This document shows, one piece after another, positions 50,893 through 60,308 of a DNA stretch of 64,000 bases. The translations under genes and the position numbers were made by a program. Position 1 is the first letter of the stretch; every line of letters starts with the position of its first letter. Source of the DNA: Lysinibacillus sp. FSL K6-0232 (GTDB taxonomy: Bacteria > Bacillota > Bacilli > Bacillales_A > Planococcaceae); contig NZ_JBBOYW010000001.1 in assembly GCF_038008325.1 (NCBI RefSeq), forward strand, positions 2,532,001-2,596,000, read 5' to 3'. The notes beneath the pieces are model-generated. The model was not told the DNA's origin. It ran no database searches and saw nothing but the letters and a program-made list of their open reading frames with translations.

Positions 50893-51597
50893 ATGAAACG
50901 AAAAATAATTTATACCGGAATTGGCATTTTATTTATCTTTGCTTTAGCATTTTCAGCATATAAATTGATGAATGCCCGAAACTATCAACTATTTGGTAAT
51001 ATTACCTCTCATATTGAAACCCATGAAAAAGTCGTTGCCTTAACGTTCGATGATGGACCTACTCAAAATACAGATGCTATTTTAACGCTTTTAGATACCT
51101 ACAATGTGAAAGCAACCTTTTTCTTAATAGGTAAGGACATTGAAGAAAATCCTGAAGAGGCGAAAAAAATTGCTGAGGCAGGACATCAAATTGGCAATCA
51201 TACGTATTCACACAAACGTATGGTATTCAAAAGTCAAAGCTTTATCAAAAGCGAAATCGAAAAAACAGATGCGTTAATTGCCAGTATTGGCTATACAGAA
51301 ACACCTGCTGTTAGACCACCACATGGTAAAAAACTAATAGGCTTTCCCTATTATTTAAACAAGCACCATCGTAAAACCATTACATGGAATTTGGAGCCTG
51401 ATACTTACTATACATCGACTGAGGATAAGATCACGTATATCAAAGAAAATATTCAACCTGGCTCAATTATACTTATGCACCCGATGTATGATACAACAGG
51501 CAAGGAATTGCAAACAATTGAAAAGGTTTTACAAACCCTTATCGATGATGGCTATACATTTGTAACGATTGAAGAACTACAAAAATTTAAAAATTAA
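50893..51597 (+). CDS. Polysaccharide deacetylase, NodB domain
   Basis: 234 residues. An N-terminal membrane anchor (about 7-24) and a NodB domain with the five family motifs: TFDDGPT near residue 53, HQIGNHTYSH near 99, RPPHG near 138, WNLEPDTYYT near 168, and ILMHPM near 193. Such enzymes remove acetyl groups from peptidoglycan or chitin-like polymers at the cell surface. Substrate unknown. Start with AAAGGAAA. Own terminator. Confidence 0.87.
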   Translation: MKRKIIYTGIGILFIFALAFSAYKLMNARNYQLFGNITSHIETHEKVVALTFDDGPTQNTDAILTLLDTYNVKATFFLIGKDIEENPEEAKKIAEAGHQIGNHTYSHKRMVFKSQSFIKSEIEKTDALIASIGYTETPAVRPPHGKKLIGFPYYLNKHHRKTITWNLEPDTYYTSTEDKITYIKENIQPGSIILMHPMYDTTGKELQTIEKVLQTLIDDGYTFVTIEELQKFKN

Positions 51598-51615
51598 TTA
51601 CTTTTACCTGTGAGG

Positions 51616-51650
51616 AAAAAATCTGCAACTTCATCGTTGCAGATTTTTTT
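51616..51650 (+). terminator. Terminator after the deacetylase gene
   Basis: AAAAAATCTGCAA / TTGCAGATTTTTT stem with a T run, 18 bp after the stop. Confidence 0.9.
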
Positions 51651-51893
51651 ATAACGTTAGTAGTTATAAAGCATTACATTATCAATAGTTTAAAATATAA
51701 TTTCCCTCTTCTATTCACCTTCCTAACAAGGGCATAACCTTACTCTACTCTGAATTTAAAATTTTCGGAAATATTAATAAATATTTTTCTACTAAAATAT
51801 AAGCCCCATCTATGCTATTATAACTCTAGTATAATGTCCTATTCTTATCGGATTAAAAACAAAGGAAAAACGAACTATAAAAGGATGATGATG

Positions 51894-53534
51894 ATGAAAA
51901 ATATCCAACAATTATTCCAGAGCGAAGATGGAAATATCCAACAACGAGAGCATTTTTTATTGCTATTAGAGAAAATTATGTCTTCCTTAGATGCTTTAAA
52001 AAACCCAAATACAACAACTCTTGGCCCAATAAAGGAGCGTTCTGCTAATTTTTATCAGGAGCTTATGCAGGAGCATGATGTGCCAGCAGCAGGCATTGGG
52101 CTTGAGCAAGTTGTAGAACAATTAACACAATTAATGCAAGGCCACCCTTACCATACACGTAACTTTGTAACAAATGTGTTACCAATGGCAAGCATTCCTG
52201 GTGTATTAGGTCAATTTACCACTGCACTACTAAATGGGAATAATTTATGGGATGTTTATGGACCTGCTGCTGCGGAATGTGAAGTCAAGGTCATAGCAAT
52301 GATGTCCAAATTAGTTGGCTATGACTATACAAAAAGCTTTGGCTATACAACTTGGGGCGGACAGGGTGCTGTATTTAGCGGGCTACGTCTTGCTATCGCA
52401 AAGCAATTCCCACAGGCAAAGGAAAATGGCATACCAAATAATTTATATTGCTTTGCTTCAGAAAATGCACATTACAGCTTATTAAAATCGGTAGAAGCGG
52501 TAGGTATCGGCAGCAAGCATTTAGTGCGTGTGAAAGCAGGCAAAGATCACTCAATGGATGTGGAAGATTTACGTATGCGTATGACTGAAGTAGTTGAAAA
52601 TGGCGGTATCCCGATTTATGTTGTCGCAACAACGGGCGCAACGGACCAATTTGGTATTGATGATGTACAAGCTATTAAAGAGGTAACAACAAGTCTTGAG
52701 AAAAAATACAACCTGCAACCAGTACATATTCATGCAGATTCAGCTTTAGGCGGTTTTTATGCGTTCTTTAATGACTATGATTTCAATAATAACCCACTAC
52801 AGCTTGAGGAGCATGTTTTACAAGGGCTATTACAAATACAGAGCCGCATGCAGCATCTAGCCATTGCGGACAGCCTATGCTTTGACTTCCAAAAACTTGG
52901 ACAAACACCTTATTTAACGAGCTTATTTTTATTAAAAGAAGGTAAGCATTTAGAGCTATTAGATATCGAAGACTTTGATACACCTTATGTTGGTAACCGA
53001 GGCTATGGTTCTTATCATACAGGCTATACATTGGAATGCTCTCGTATGGGCAGTTCTATCGCTATTTTTGCTGCATTACAAGCATTTGGTAAAGAAGGCT
53101 ATCAACAATTACTCGCTAATTATGTACGAGTGAATCTAGCATTCCGCGCACAATTAGCAGAGAAAATACCAATGCTACAAGTTGTCAATGCACCAAATAT
53201 CGGACCTGTTACAGCCTTTCGTTTATACCCTGAAGGCTTGAACTGGCAAGCCGAGCAAGCTGGTCATTATACACAAGATCAAATCGAACATATTAATGCT
53301 ATGAATGCCTCTTTCTTTGAAATTATTGGCGAAGGCCGAGAGGAAGTATTTTTCGGTGACACAACACGCGTCTGCACAGTGAAGGCAAGTGATACAGCAC
53401 AATCTGTTCCTGTTGCTGCAGCAAAATTCTTCTCAATTTCTCCTTATACTGAAACAGTGCATATTCCGAATATGATTGATTTCTTACAGGAAAAGCTTAA
53501 CGTTTTGGAGGCAGCTCACCATGCGTATCATTAA
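51894..53534 (+). CDS. PLP-dependent group II decarboxylase
   Basis: 546 residues, fold type I pyridoxal-phosphate enzyme of the glutamate/tyrosine/aromatic decarboxylase family. Visible marks: [14 protein letters not shown] near 170 (cofactor phosphate site), [15 protein letters not shown] near 283 with the Asp that binds the pyridine ring, and [14 protein letters not shown] near 330 where the Schiff-base Lys is expected. The usual HK of the family is QK here. The substrate amino acid cannot be read from sequence. The fourth ATG of a run of four (51894) follows AAAGGA at 8 bases. Its end overlaps the chemoreceptor gene by 14 bases. Confidence 0.82.
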   Translation: MKNIQQLFQSEDGNIQQREHFLLLLEKIMSSLDALKNPNTTTLGPIKERSANFYQELMQEHDVPAAGIGLEQVVEQLTQLMQGHPYHTRNFVTNVLPMASIPGVLGQFTTALLNGNNLWDVYGPAAAECEVKVIAMMSKLVGYDYTKSFGYTTWGGQGAVFSGLRLAIAKQFPQAKENGIPNNLYCFASENAHYSLLKSVEAVGIGSKHLVRVKAGKDHSMDVEDLRMRMTEVVENGGIPIYVVATTGATDQFGIDDVQAIKEVTTSLEKKYNLQPVHIHADSALGGFYAFFNDYDFNNNPLQLEEHVLQGLLQIQSRMQHLAIADSLCFDFQKLGQTPYLTSLFLLKEGKHLELLDIEDFDTPYVGNRGYGSYHTGYTLECSRMGSSIAIFAALQAFGKEGYQQLLANYVRVNLAFRAQLAEKIPMLQVVNAPNIGPVTAFRLYPEGLNWQAEQAGHYTQDQIEHINAMNASFFEIIGEGREEVFFGDTTRVCTVKASDTAQSVPVAAAKFFSISPYTETVHIPNMIDFLQEKLNVLEAAHHAYH

Positions 53535-55218
53535 TAAATTTAAAAGTTCATTACTCTATAAATATATAGCTAGCTTTACCATACCAATAGCGATTATTTC
53601 AGTGTTATTTAGCATCGTGTTGTTTGTTGTTTCCTACCGTATTATTGATAATTTTGTACTAACACAATTTGAAGCTTCCCTTGAAACAACATCAAATGCT
53701 ATTTTTGAAAACATTGAAAAAAATGATGTTGTTGCAGCGGATAATAGCAATCCTGATAAATATAAAAAGTTATTAGAGCAATTAAATGCAGCCGTTAAAA
53801 AATATGATATTGAAAATGCCTATGTTCTTTCAAGGGCAAATGGTAAGGAGCATATTGTTGCTTTAAGTAATACTGACAACCATCATCAGGACTATGTATT
53901 TGATGAAAAAATGCATGTAGCTCTGGATAATGGCTCTCCGCAAGTAAGTGATATTTATACAGATGAATATGGCACTCATAAATCGATCTTTATTCCATTT
54001 AACAATACAGATATTATTTTTGGCTTGGATATGGATGCATCTTTTATCTCTAAGCTCCAAACAGAAACACTGTGGATTTGTATTGTGATGACGATTATCT
54101 TTATTATTTTTGGGGTTATTGTCGCTTACTTTATTAGTATCGGCATTACAAAGCCGATTAAAAAAATGACCCATTATGTGGAGAAGGTAGCACAGGGAGA
54201 TTTAGTGGTAGAGCCGCTTCAAATTCATGGCAACAATGAAATTGCACAGCTAGCAACAGGCATTGAAGAGATGACTCAGGACTTACGTGCTCTTATTGAA
54301 CAAATAGCCCAAAATGCTGAACAAGTAGCTGCCATGTCTGAAGAATTAACAGCAAGCTCTGAGCAAACAAGTGCATCCATTCAGCAAATTACCTCCTCCA
54401 TGCAAGAGGTGGCAGCAGGATCAGAAAAGCAAACAGCTGCTATCGAAGATGTGGAAAGTCATATTACAGAGATTTCTAGCAAAATGACAGAGGTTGTGAC
54501 AAGCGTTAATGATGTGACAGATAAAGCATTCCAAACATCTGCTATTTCAGAGAAGGGCAATGCAACCATTCAAGAAGCAACAGAAAAAATGTCCATCACC
54601 TCTCAAGCGATTCAGGAATCAAGCTCGGTTGTAGAACGCTTAAGCATTTATACAAATGAAATTGGTGATATTGTCACACTAATTACCCAAATTACAGATC
54701 AAACAAATTTACTTGCTTTAAATGCTTCCATTGAGGCAGCCCGTGCAGGCGAACATGGGAAAGGCTTTGCCGTTGTTGCCGAAGAAGTTCGGAAGCTAGC
54801 CGATCAATCGTTAGCAGCCACAAATAGTATTCGCACGCGCATTGAAACGATTAAAGATGAATCCGCACAAGCTGTTAAATCAATGGCTATTAGCAGTGAC
54901 AACCTTGCTGAAAGCTCAGCAACCTTCCATGCATCAGGCGAAGCATTTAGTAATATTTATGCTCAAATTACAGCACTTACAGAGGAAATGGATCATGTCA
55001 ATACGATTATGACCACTATGAATAAAGGTATTGGTGGCATCGCTACTTCCGTAGAGCAGGTTGGCATTGTCGCAGCACAAGCTTCTGGCAATATTCAAAA
55101 TGTAGCAGCTGCCTCCGAGGAACAATCTGCAAGCATTGAAGAAATCACCGCCTCCTCTAACAATTTAGCGGAGATGGCACAGCAGCTTCGCCATATTATC
55201 CACAAATTTAAGTTATAA
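53521..55218 (+). CDS. Methyl-accepting chemotaxis protein
   Basis: 565 residues. Membrane helix 1 (about 15-40), an extracytoplasmic Cache-like sensor (45-180), membrane helix 2 (182-208), HAMP, then a long signalling domain with the hairpin tip [38 protein letters not shown] region near 400 and the class-typical [15 protein letters not shown] repeats. GGAGG lies 9 bases before the ATG at 53521, inside the end of the decarboxylase gene, so the two are probably co-translated. The ligand is unknown; the pairing suggests the amino acid or amine of the decarboxylase. Confidence 0.93.
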   Translation: MRIINKFKSSLLYKYIASFTIPIAIISVLFSIVLFVVSYRIIDNFVLTQFEASLETTSNAIFENIEKNDVVAADNSNPDKYKKLLEQLNAAVKKYDIENAYVLSRANGKEHIVALSNTDNHHQDYVFDEKMHVALDNGSPQVSDIYTDEYGTHKSIFIPFNNTDIIFGLDMDASFISKLQTETLWICIVMTIIFIIFGVIVAYFISIGITKPIKKMTHYVEKVAQGDLVVEPLQIHGNNEIAQLATGIEEMTQDLRALIEQIAQNAEQVAAMSEELTASSEQTSASIQQITSSMQEVAAGSEKQTAAIEDVESHITEISSKMTEVVTSVNDVTDKAFQTSAISEKGNATIQEATEKMSITSQAIQESSSVVERLSIYTNEIGDIVTLITQITDQTNLLALNASIEAARAGEHGKGFAVVAEEVRKLADQSLAATNSIRTRIETIKDESAQAVKSMAISSDNLAESSATFHASGEAFSNIYAQITALTEEMDHVNTIMTTMNKGIGGIATSVEQVGIVAAQASGNIQNVAAASEEQSASIEEITASSNNLAEMAQQLRHIIHKFKL

Positions 55219-55223
55219 ATGCA

Positions 55224-55264
55224 AATCCGCTATGCTACAAGAAAGCATAGCAGATTTCATTTTT
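55224..55264 (+). terminator. Terminator after the chemoreceptor gene
   Basis: AATCCGCTATG / CATAGCAGATT stem with one mismatch and a T-rich tail, 6 bp past the stop. Confidence 0.8.
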
Positions 55265-55337
55265 CTATCCGTCAGTTTTGCTGTTTTATCCGTCACCTTG
55301 AGCTGGCTATCCGTCACTTTTGTTATGCTATCCACTA
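55265..55337. repeat. Four imperfect 21-bp tandem repeats
   Basis: Units start at 55265, 55286, 55307 and 55328, each opening with CTATCCGTCA or a close variant, followed by a variable 11-bp tail. The last unit reads CTATCCACTA. Between two convergent genes. Confidence 0.85.
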
Positions 55338-55355
55338 CATTAAGAAAAAATGGCT

Positions 55356-55790
55356 TTATATAAGACTTTTCACCACTTTTGACATAACAGCCCCATCAGC
55401 TTGACCTGCTAGCAACGGTTTAGCAATTTTCATAGCCTCGCCCATATTCATGCCCTTACTAACACCAGCAGCAGCTAATTTCTCAGCAATTTCCTCTTCC
55501 GATAATTGCTTTGGTAAGAAGGACTTTAAGAGCGTTAATTTCGCTTCTTCTTTTTCAATTAAATCTGCCCGTCCAGCCGTTTGAGCACCCTCTAAAGCCT
55601 GATTGGTTTGCTTTACTTCACGGTTAATAACCGCCATTTCTTCCTCAGCAGTGAGTGCCTCGCCTTTGTCCTTTTCAGCCGCATCTAACGCCGATTTTAA
55701 TAGCGATAATACGCCCTTCGCTAAAGCATCCTTCTCCTTCATAGCTGTTTTTAATTGTTCAAATACCTTTGTTTTTAACAATGCTTTCAC
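55356..55790 (-). CDS. yqeY: GatB/YqeY domain protein
   Basis: 144 residues; helical YqeY family related to the tail of GatB. Signature parts: LKTAMKEKDALAKGVLSLLKSAL near the start, VNREVKQTNQALEGAQ-like stretch near 55, and SFLPKQLSEEEI near 90, ending in GMNMGEAMKIAKPLLAGQADGAVMSKVVK. In B. subtilis yqeY lies between rpsU and yqeZ; that place is empty here. Role unclear; tRNA binding is suspected for the family. Confidence 0.9.
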   Translation of the reverse strand: MKALLKTKVFEQLKTAMKEKDALAKGVLSLLKSALDAAEKDKGEALTAEEEMAVINREVKQTNQALEGAQTAGRADLIEKEEAKLTLLKSFLPKQLSEEEIAEKLAAAGVSKGMNMGEAMKIAKPLLAGQADGAVMSKVVKSLI

Positions 55791-55806
55791 TCCTTTTTGT
55801 CATCGA

Positions 55807-56820
55807 TTATACCATATAAGCATCGGATAATTTTACTTGATACAATAGCATCCCTTTTAGCTCGCCCTGATAAGAAAAAACACCCTGCTGAATCAGTTGT
55901 TGAATACGATATTCAATCCATTCCGCTTCCCTATACTGCTCCATATGCCCTAGCACTTCTCCAACAATCCTAGCTGTGTGTTGATAATCATGCCTCTCCT
56001 GCTCATGATGCAGGCGCTTAGCACAGGCAATAATCAAGGCATCATCTTTTGCTTCATCATTGCTATGCCAAAGCTCATGATACTCCCATGTATGAATACA
56101 ATGAAAATCATCTACTAGCATATGTAAACCTTCCTGACACAAAGTCTGTCGTAATGCTGTTTTGACAGGACGTTCTTGATAATGCTCATAAAAATATAAT
56201 AAATCCTCTGCTCTAACCTCTCCTGATGACCTTGGATAATGCTCCTCTACTAGCTGTGGATATGTATACATTTCATGGAATAATTGAAAGGTATCAAATA
56301 CGTAAATATCATTGATGTTATCTTCTAATATCGCCAATATAAGCCGAAGCCCTATTTGTTCATGGGCATTTTGACAAGTCCAAATAATAATATCGAGATG
56401 TGGTGGGCTATTTTTAATGTGCTCTATCGCTTCCATTGTTTGACGCTGCACGAGTTCTAAGTCATCAGTGTTCATACTATAGCGCTCTTGAAGCCATTGA
56501 AAACGAGCCTCAATCCCTGCAGCTGTATGTATAGCCTTTAAGGGACCGATAGAAAAATTACCCGGTATTACAATCACTTCATCTGTCTTATTATAGCTTG
56601 TGTTGCGAAATGCTGCTTTTAAACTGCCTCCTGGTGAATCACCAAAAACAATATGGACTGTTTGCTTAGCTGAAACAGAGGGTTCTTCTGTTTGCTGTAA
56701 TAAAAACTGCTGTATGCTATCTCTGGATTGCTTATTTATAAGAGTTGGAAAAAGCATGGACTTTGCTTCATCTTCACTTAATTGTTTAATCGCCTTTTTT
56801 AATTGCTTTATCTCTGCCAT
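55807..56820 (-). CDS. DUF1835 domain protein
   Basis: 337 residues. The conserved N-terminal TVHIVFGDSPGGSLKAAFRN near residue 52 and VIPGNFSIGPLKAIHTAAGI near 82 mark DUF1835. A DUF3658-like helical part follows. Function unknown; the GDSPGGSL turn suggests nucleotide or sugar binding, unproven. AGGAGG supports the ATG. It lies 12 bp downstream of an MDR gene, same strand. Confidence 0.8.
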   Translation of the reverse strand: MAEIKQLKKAIKQLSEDEAKSMLFPTLINKQSRDSIQQFLLQQTEEPSVSAKQTVHIVFGDSPGGSLKAAFRNTSYNKTDEVIVIPGNFSIGPLKAIHTAAGIEARFQWLQERYSMNTDDLELVQRQTMEAIEHIKNSPPHLDIIIWTCQNAHEQIGLRLILAILEDNINDIYVFDTFQLFHEMYTYPQLVEEHYPRSSGEVRAEDLLYFYEHYQERPVKTALRQTLCQEGLHMLVDDFHCIHTWEYHELWHSNDEAKDDALIIACAKRLHHEQERHDYQHTARIVGEVLGHMEQYREAEWIEYRIQQLIQQGVFSYQGELKGMLLYQVKLSDAYMV

Positions 56821-56832
56821 TCACTATCCTCC

Positions 56833-57825
56833 TTAATCGCTTGTAAGAAATACTTTCCCTTTATTAGCATCAGAGGTTTCAACCGCTTGGATAGCCTTAT
56901 GAATAGCTAGCAATGGATAGTGAGCGTTAACCTTCATCATTGTTAATAAACCGCTCTGTACGAGGCTAATAAGCTGTTGCATCGTTTGCTGCCACTTATC
57001 AACAGGCGTCTGGCGCTGCCAATGTCGTAAATGAAATAAATTAGCCTGTACATGTGCTTTATTCACAATACTTGTCCAATCCACCTGCACGCCTGATAAA
57101 AGACCAATCGCTAAAAAATGTCCACTAGACTTTACACAGAAAGCTAGCTCTGTGCCCGCCTCCCCTCCAATGGAATCAATCGCTGCATCTGCCCCTCTAC
57201 CATTTGTAAGTGTCATCACTGTTTCCTTTAACGGCATTTGTGACGTATCAATCACATAGCTAGCACCAAGCTGCTGCAATGTTTTAGTATGTTGACCATT
57301 GCGCACCACTGCAATAAGCTGAAAACCGAGCAGCTTTGCCAATTGTGCAAAAATATGACCGATAGCAGAGCCACATGCATTTACAAGTAAAGTATGATTT
57401 GGCTGCAATTTCAAAACCTCTGTACATGTGACAAAAGCTGTTATGGGGTTAATATACATTTGTGCCGCTGTAAAATCATCCATGTTATCAGGAATAGCTA
57501 CAGCGAATTCAACCTGTGTTTTCACCATTTCCTGCCATGTTCCCTCTCCACGCAATGGCAATACACGCTGACCAATAAGCTGTGGTGACACAAGTGGTCC
57601 CACTTGTTCAACAATGCCAACTCCCTCATAGCCAGGAATGGTTGGTAAAGGAATGCGATGTGCATATTTTCCTCGTATCGGTATTAAATCAGAAGGATTA
57701 ATCGGTCTTACTAACATACGCACAACAATTTCTTGTTGCTGTGGAGGTGTAATCGTTTTATTTTCAAGACGCAGCACCTCTGTTGGGTTGCCAAATTCAT
57801 AGATTTTCAAACATTTTGCTTTCAA
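56833..57825 (-). CDS. MDR-family zinc-free oxidoreductase (quinone/enoyl reductase-like)
   Basis: 330 residues of the medium-chain dehydrogenase superfamily. No catalytic zinc Cys or His pattern; NPSDLIPIRGKY near residue 39 and VNACGSAIGHIFAQLAKLLG near 150 (Rossmann motif, with ACGSAIG in place of GAGGVG) fit the 2-enoyl thioester and quinone reductase group. Uses NADPH. The TTG start at 57825 has AAGGGAG 8 bases upstream. Substrate unknown. Probably co-transcribed with the DUF1835 gene. Confidence 0.82.
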   Translation of the reverse strand: MKAKCLKIYEFGNPTEVLRLENKTITPPQQQEIVVRMLVRPINPSDLIPIRGKYAHRIPLPTIPGYEGVGIVEQVGPLVSPQLIGQRVLPLRGEGTWQEMVKTQVEFAVAIPDNMDDFTAAQMYINPITAFVTCTEVLKLQPNHTLLVNACGSAIGHIFAQLAKLLGFQLIAVVRNGQHTKTLQQLGASYVIDTSQMPLKETVMTLTNGRGADAAIDSIGGEAGTELAFCVKSSGHFLAIGLLSGVQVDWTSIVNKAHVQANLFHLRHWQRQTPVDKWQQTMQQLISLVQSGLLTMMKVNAHYPLLAIHKAIQAVETSDANKGKVFLTSD

Positions 57826-57954
57826 TAATTTTAGCTCCCTTCATAAAGTCCTTTCGCATTCCAGCCCGTTGTTTGGTGCAATGCTATATATTCCTCTTTT
57901 GTAGAATTAAAGGTACTGCTTGTATACATCGTGTATCCCCTGCAATTACATTCG

Positions 57955-58704
57955 TCAACTTTGTAGAAACTCTGCCAAGCTAATTTGCCTTTTTTCATAG
58001 TCCGCACCAATCGCTTTAAGCTCTTGTTCTATTTGCTGGGCAGTCGCTTCTATTCCCTTATAAATTAAGAAAGGAACATTCTCTAATGATTTTTTTGCTT
58101 GTACATAGTCACAAGATAATCGTTTCTTTAGTAATAATAATGTTCTCACTTTATCGTTCCCTGTGCCTGTTATATACAGCGCAAAATAATGGAGGGGAAA
58201 ATCCTCAGCTATTTCTTCCTCAAAGTTAGGTGGAATAAGCACACTTTCAAGAAACATTACTAAATTGTCATAGGCTAATGAAAAATCCCAGCTACCCATT
58301 CCATGCTGGGCAGTAAAAATCGCCGTATCCCCTCTTGCTAAATCTAAACAATAAGGATCACCCTCATCCGAAGCAATAACCAAATAATGTTGCGGCCAAT
58401 CTTCGATAACCTCATTTGTCACCGAGTTAAACTGATAGCCATCCTGCCCTCGCAGCAAGTCATCTGCACTATAAATCCAAAGATTGATATAGTCACCCGT
58501 ACTCCATGTCACCCCTTCCACAGCGTAATGCTGTAAAAAGTATATATACTCATCAGGTAATTGCCATTGACGATGAATAAAATGACGACTATCATTTTCC
58601 ATAGTGTGCTGAAAAACCATCGGAGATTGAGAATTTTGCATTTCCACCATAAACATTCGCATATTTTCGATCACAAGGTCTAGTTCTTTTTTTAGCTGTT
58701 TCAA
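57955..58704 (-). CDS. SMI1/KNR4 (SUKH) protein with a C-terminal L7/L12-like domain
   Basis: 249 residues. A SUKH domain covers about 30-155: LPDEYIYFLQHY, then GYQFNSVTN and the GDPYCLDLARGDTAIF and WDFSLAYDNLVMFLESVL segments typical of the fold. Residues 185-240 (TLLLLKKRLSCDYVQAKKSLENVPF, ...ELKAIGADYEK) resemble the ribosomal L7/L12 C-terminal fold, with the AKKSLENVP and GA turns. SUKH proteins often act as immunity proteins against polymorphic toxins; no toxin gene is adjacent. TTG start with GGGGG 8 bases upstream. Confidence 0.75.
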   Translation of the reverse strand: MKQLKKELDLVIENMRMFMVEMQNSQSPMVFQHTMENDSRHFIHRQWQLPDEYIYFLQHYAVEGVTWSTGDYINLWIYSADDLLRGQDGYQFNSVTNEVIEDWPQHYLVIASDEGDPYCLDLARGDTAIFTAQHGMGSWDFSLAYDNLVMFLESVLIPPNFEEEIAEDFPLHYFALYITGTGNDKVRTLLLLKKRLSCDYVQAKKSLENVPFLIYKGIEATAQQIEQELKAIGADYEKRQISLAEFLQS

Positions 58705-58772
58705 TGAATCAACCCCCTTCAGTATAAATTACTTATTCTTTCTATTATAAACCGATAAAGGAGAATAGAAAT

Positions 58773-59315
58773 ATGGAAAATATCATCATCCGACGCCCTC
58801 TGCCAACGGATAAAGAAGTATTACATCAGTTCTTTTTTCTTGTGATTCAGGATACGTTTGCCAAAGAGGGCCTGGCAGCATTAGCTGGAGACCAACATAA
58901 TGAATGGGAAATGAAAAAGCATTATTTAGCAATGGATTTCGCAAGCCAAGGTCAACAGCGATTTTTTTGGGTAGCTGTGGAGCCAAAAACAGGAGAAATA
59001 ATTGGCACAATTGAATATGGCGAGGCAAATGCACTTATCCAGCAAACAATACAAGAGGATTTAACAAACTGTCCAGAAATCGGAACCGTTTATGTTCATC
59101 CAAGCTATCAGCAGCGCGGTATTGGCACGATGCTATTTCGACATATGCTTACTACACTCGAAACACAGCAAATACCGAGCTTTTGCTTGGATAGCGGCTA
59201 TCGACAAGCTCAAATAGTTTGGCAGAAAAAACTGGGCAAGCCAGATTTTTGTCTGAAGCATTTTTGGGGAACAAATATTCCTCATATGATTTGGAAACGT
59301 TCAATACCATTTTGA
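58773..59315 (+). CDS. GNAT-family acetyltransferase
   Basis: 180 residues. The GNAT acetyl-CoA motif is HPSYQQRGIGTMLFRHML near residue 110 (Q/R-x-x-G-x-G/A loop), followed by a beta-alpha unit. ATG supported by AAAGGAGA. The substrate is unknown. Gene is divergent from the SUKH gene and stands alone. Confidence 0.85.
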   Translation: MENIIIRRPLPTDKEVLHQFFFLVIQDTFAKEGLAALAGDQHNEWEMKKHYLAMDFASQGQQRFFWVAVEPKTGEIIGTIEYGEANALIQQTIQEDLTNCPEIGTVYVHPSYQQRGIGTMLFRHMLTTLETQQIPSFCLDSGYRQAQIVWQKKLGKPDFCLKHFWGTNIPHMIWKRSIPF

Positions 59316-59845
59316 GAAAGTGAATCTTCAATCAGTGTAGTTTTCGCATATCCTCCACTGTTTGAACGTTTCACCCACCTTTGTTTTTACAGGCTAAATG
59401 TACAAGTACATCATTACAATGTCAATCCTCCACTTTAGGAATAGAATATTGTCAAAAGGTTATTACAATGAATATTTTAATAAAGTTGACGTATTTAACC
59501 TTTAAGCCTTACCATTATTTTATAAATGACACAGAGGATAATAAAAGGAACACTGCCAATAAAAGATTATTATAGGCAAGTATCTTTCTTACTTGTATTT
59601 CTATATTTTTTATCACCTATCACTAGCCGAATTTTGGCAAATTAATTCCATCAGTCCGCTATATTGGAGCGGACGATTTCTCCTATTTCAGCCCTGCTAT
59701 TTATCTAAATAGTCACTATAATATGTTCTACTTTTTTATTAATGTAGGAATGCTCTATATTACTTTAGCCATTAGTAAAAAACGTTTCTAAAAATCATTT
59801 GAAGTGTTGATTGAGATCTATTTTTTATGTTTGGAGGGAAGTAAA
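59316..59845. other. Gap after the GNAT gene
   Basis: 530 bp without a supportable gene. A 64-codon frame at 59381-59575 has no ribosome-binding site. A GTCCGCT / AGCGGAC hairpin stands at 59654-59674. The 3' part should carry the promoter of the small membrane peptide gene. Confidence 0.5.
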
Positions 59846-59980
59846 ATGTTTAAATTCATGGATGATTTAGCAGGTGCGGTTTTCGATGTTTTTATGTTAT
59901 TTTGTTATTTCTTGACAGGTGTTATCATCGTAGGAGTTCCCCTTTTTCTATTAGCTAAATTGTTCTTATTATTTTATTAA
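59846..59980 (+). CDS. 44-residue hydrophobic membrane peptide
   Basis: A short reading frame starting MFKFMDDLAGAVFDVFMLFC and ending LAKLFLLFY. Ribosome-binding site GGAGGG lies 7 bases before the ATG, and a hairpin terminator starts 17 bp after the stop. A charged start and one long hydrophobic stretch (about residues 10-44, with a VGVP break) suggest a single-span or hairpin membrane peptide. No homologue recognised. Could be a small regulator of a membrane process or a toxin-like peptide; the sequence does not say which. Confidence 0.6.
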   Translation: MFKFMDDLAGAVFDVFMLFCYFLTGVIIVGVPLFLLAKLFLLFY

Positions 59981-59996
59981 AACTGGAGATAACAGT

Positions 59997-60035
59997 CAAA
60001 AGGAACCACAATCTAGCCGTGATTCCTTTTGTTTT
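59997..60035 (+). terminator. Terminator after the small membrane peptide gene
   Basis: CAAAAGGAA / TTCCTTTTG stem with further pairing inside and TTTTATTG after it. Confidence 0.85.
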
Positions 60036-60308
60036 ATTGAATATTCATAATGAGGAGCCGATAAACACTTATCTAGTAAAAGATTATTAACTAATCAGCT
60101 TGAATAAGATATATTTTTAAATAATATTATCTTATTAGTCTAAAATCTTGTTCATGGATACCCGAAATCTAAAGAATCACTCAGCAGAAAATTCCATCCT
60201 TCTAGTCAAAAGATAGTGCACGAAATTTAATGCTTCATGTGTACATATCCTAAAAGTGATGCGTCTTTCATTATAGATAAAATTTTTAGTTAAGATGGGT
60301 TCTTCTGT

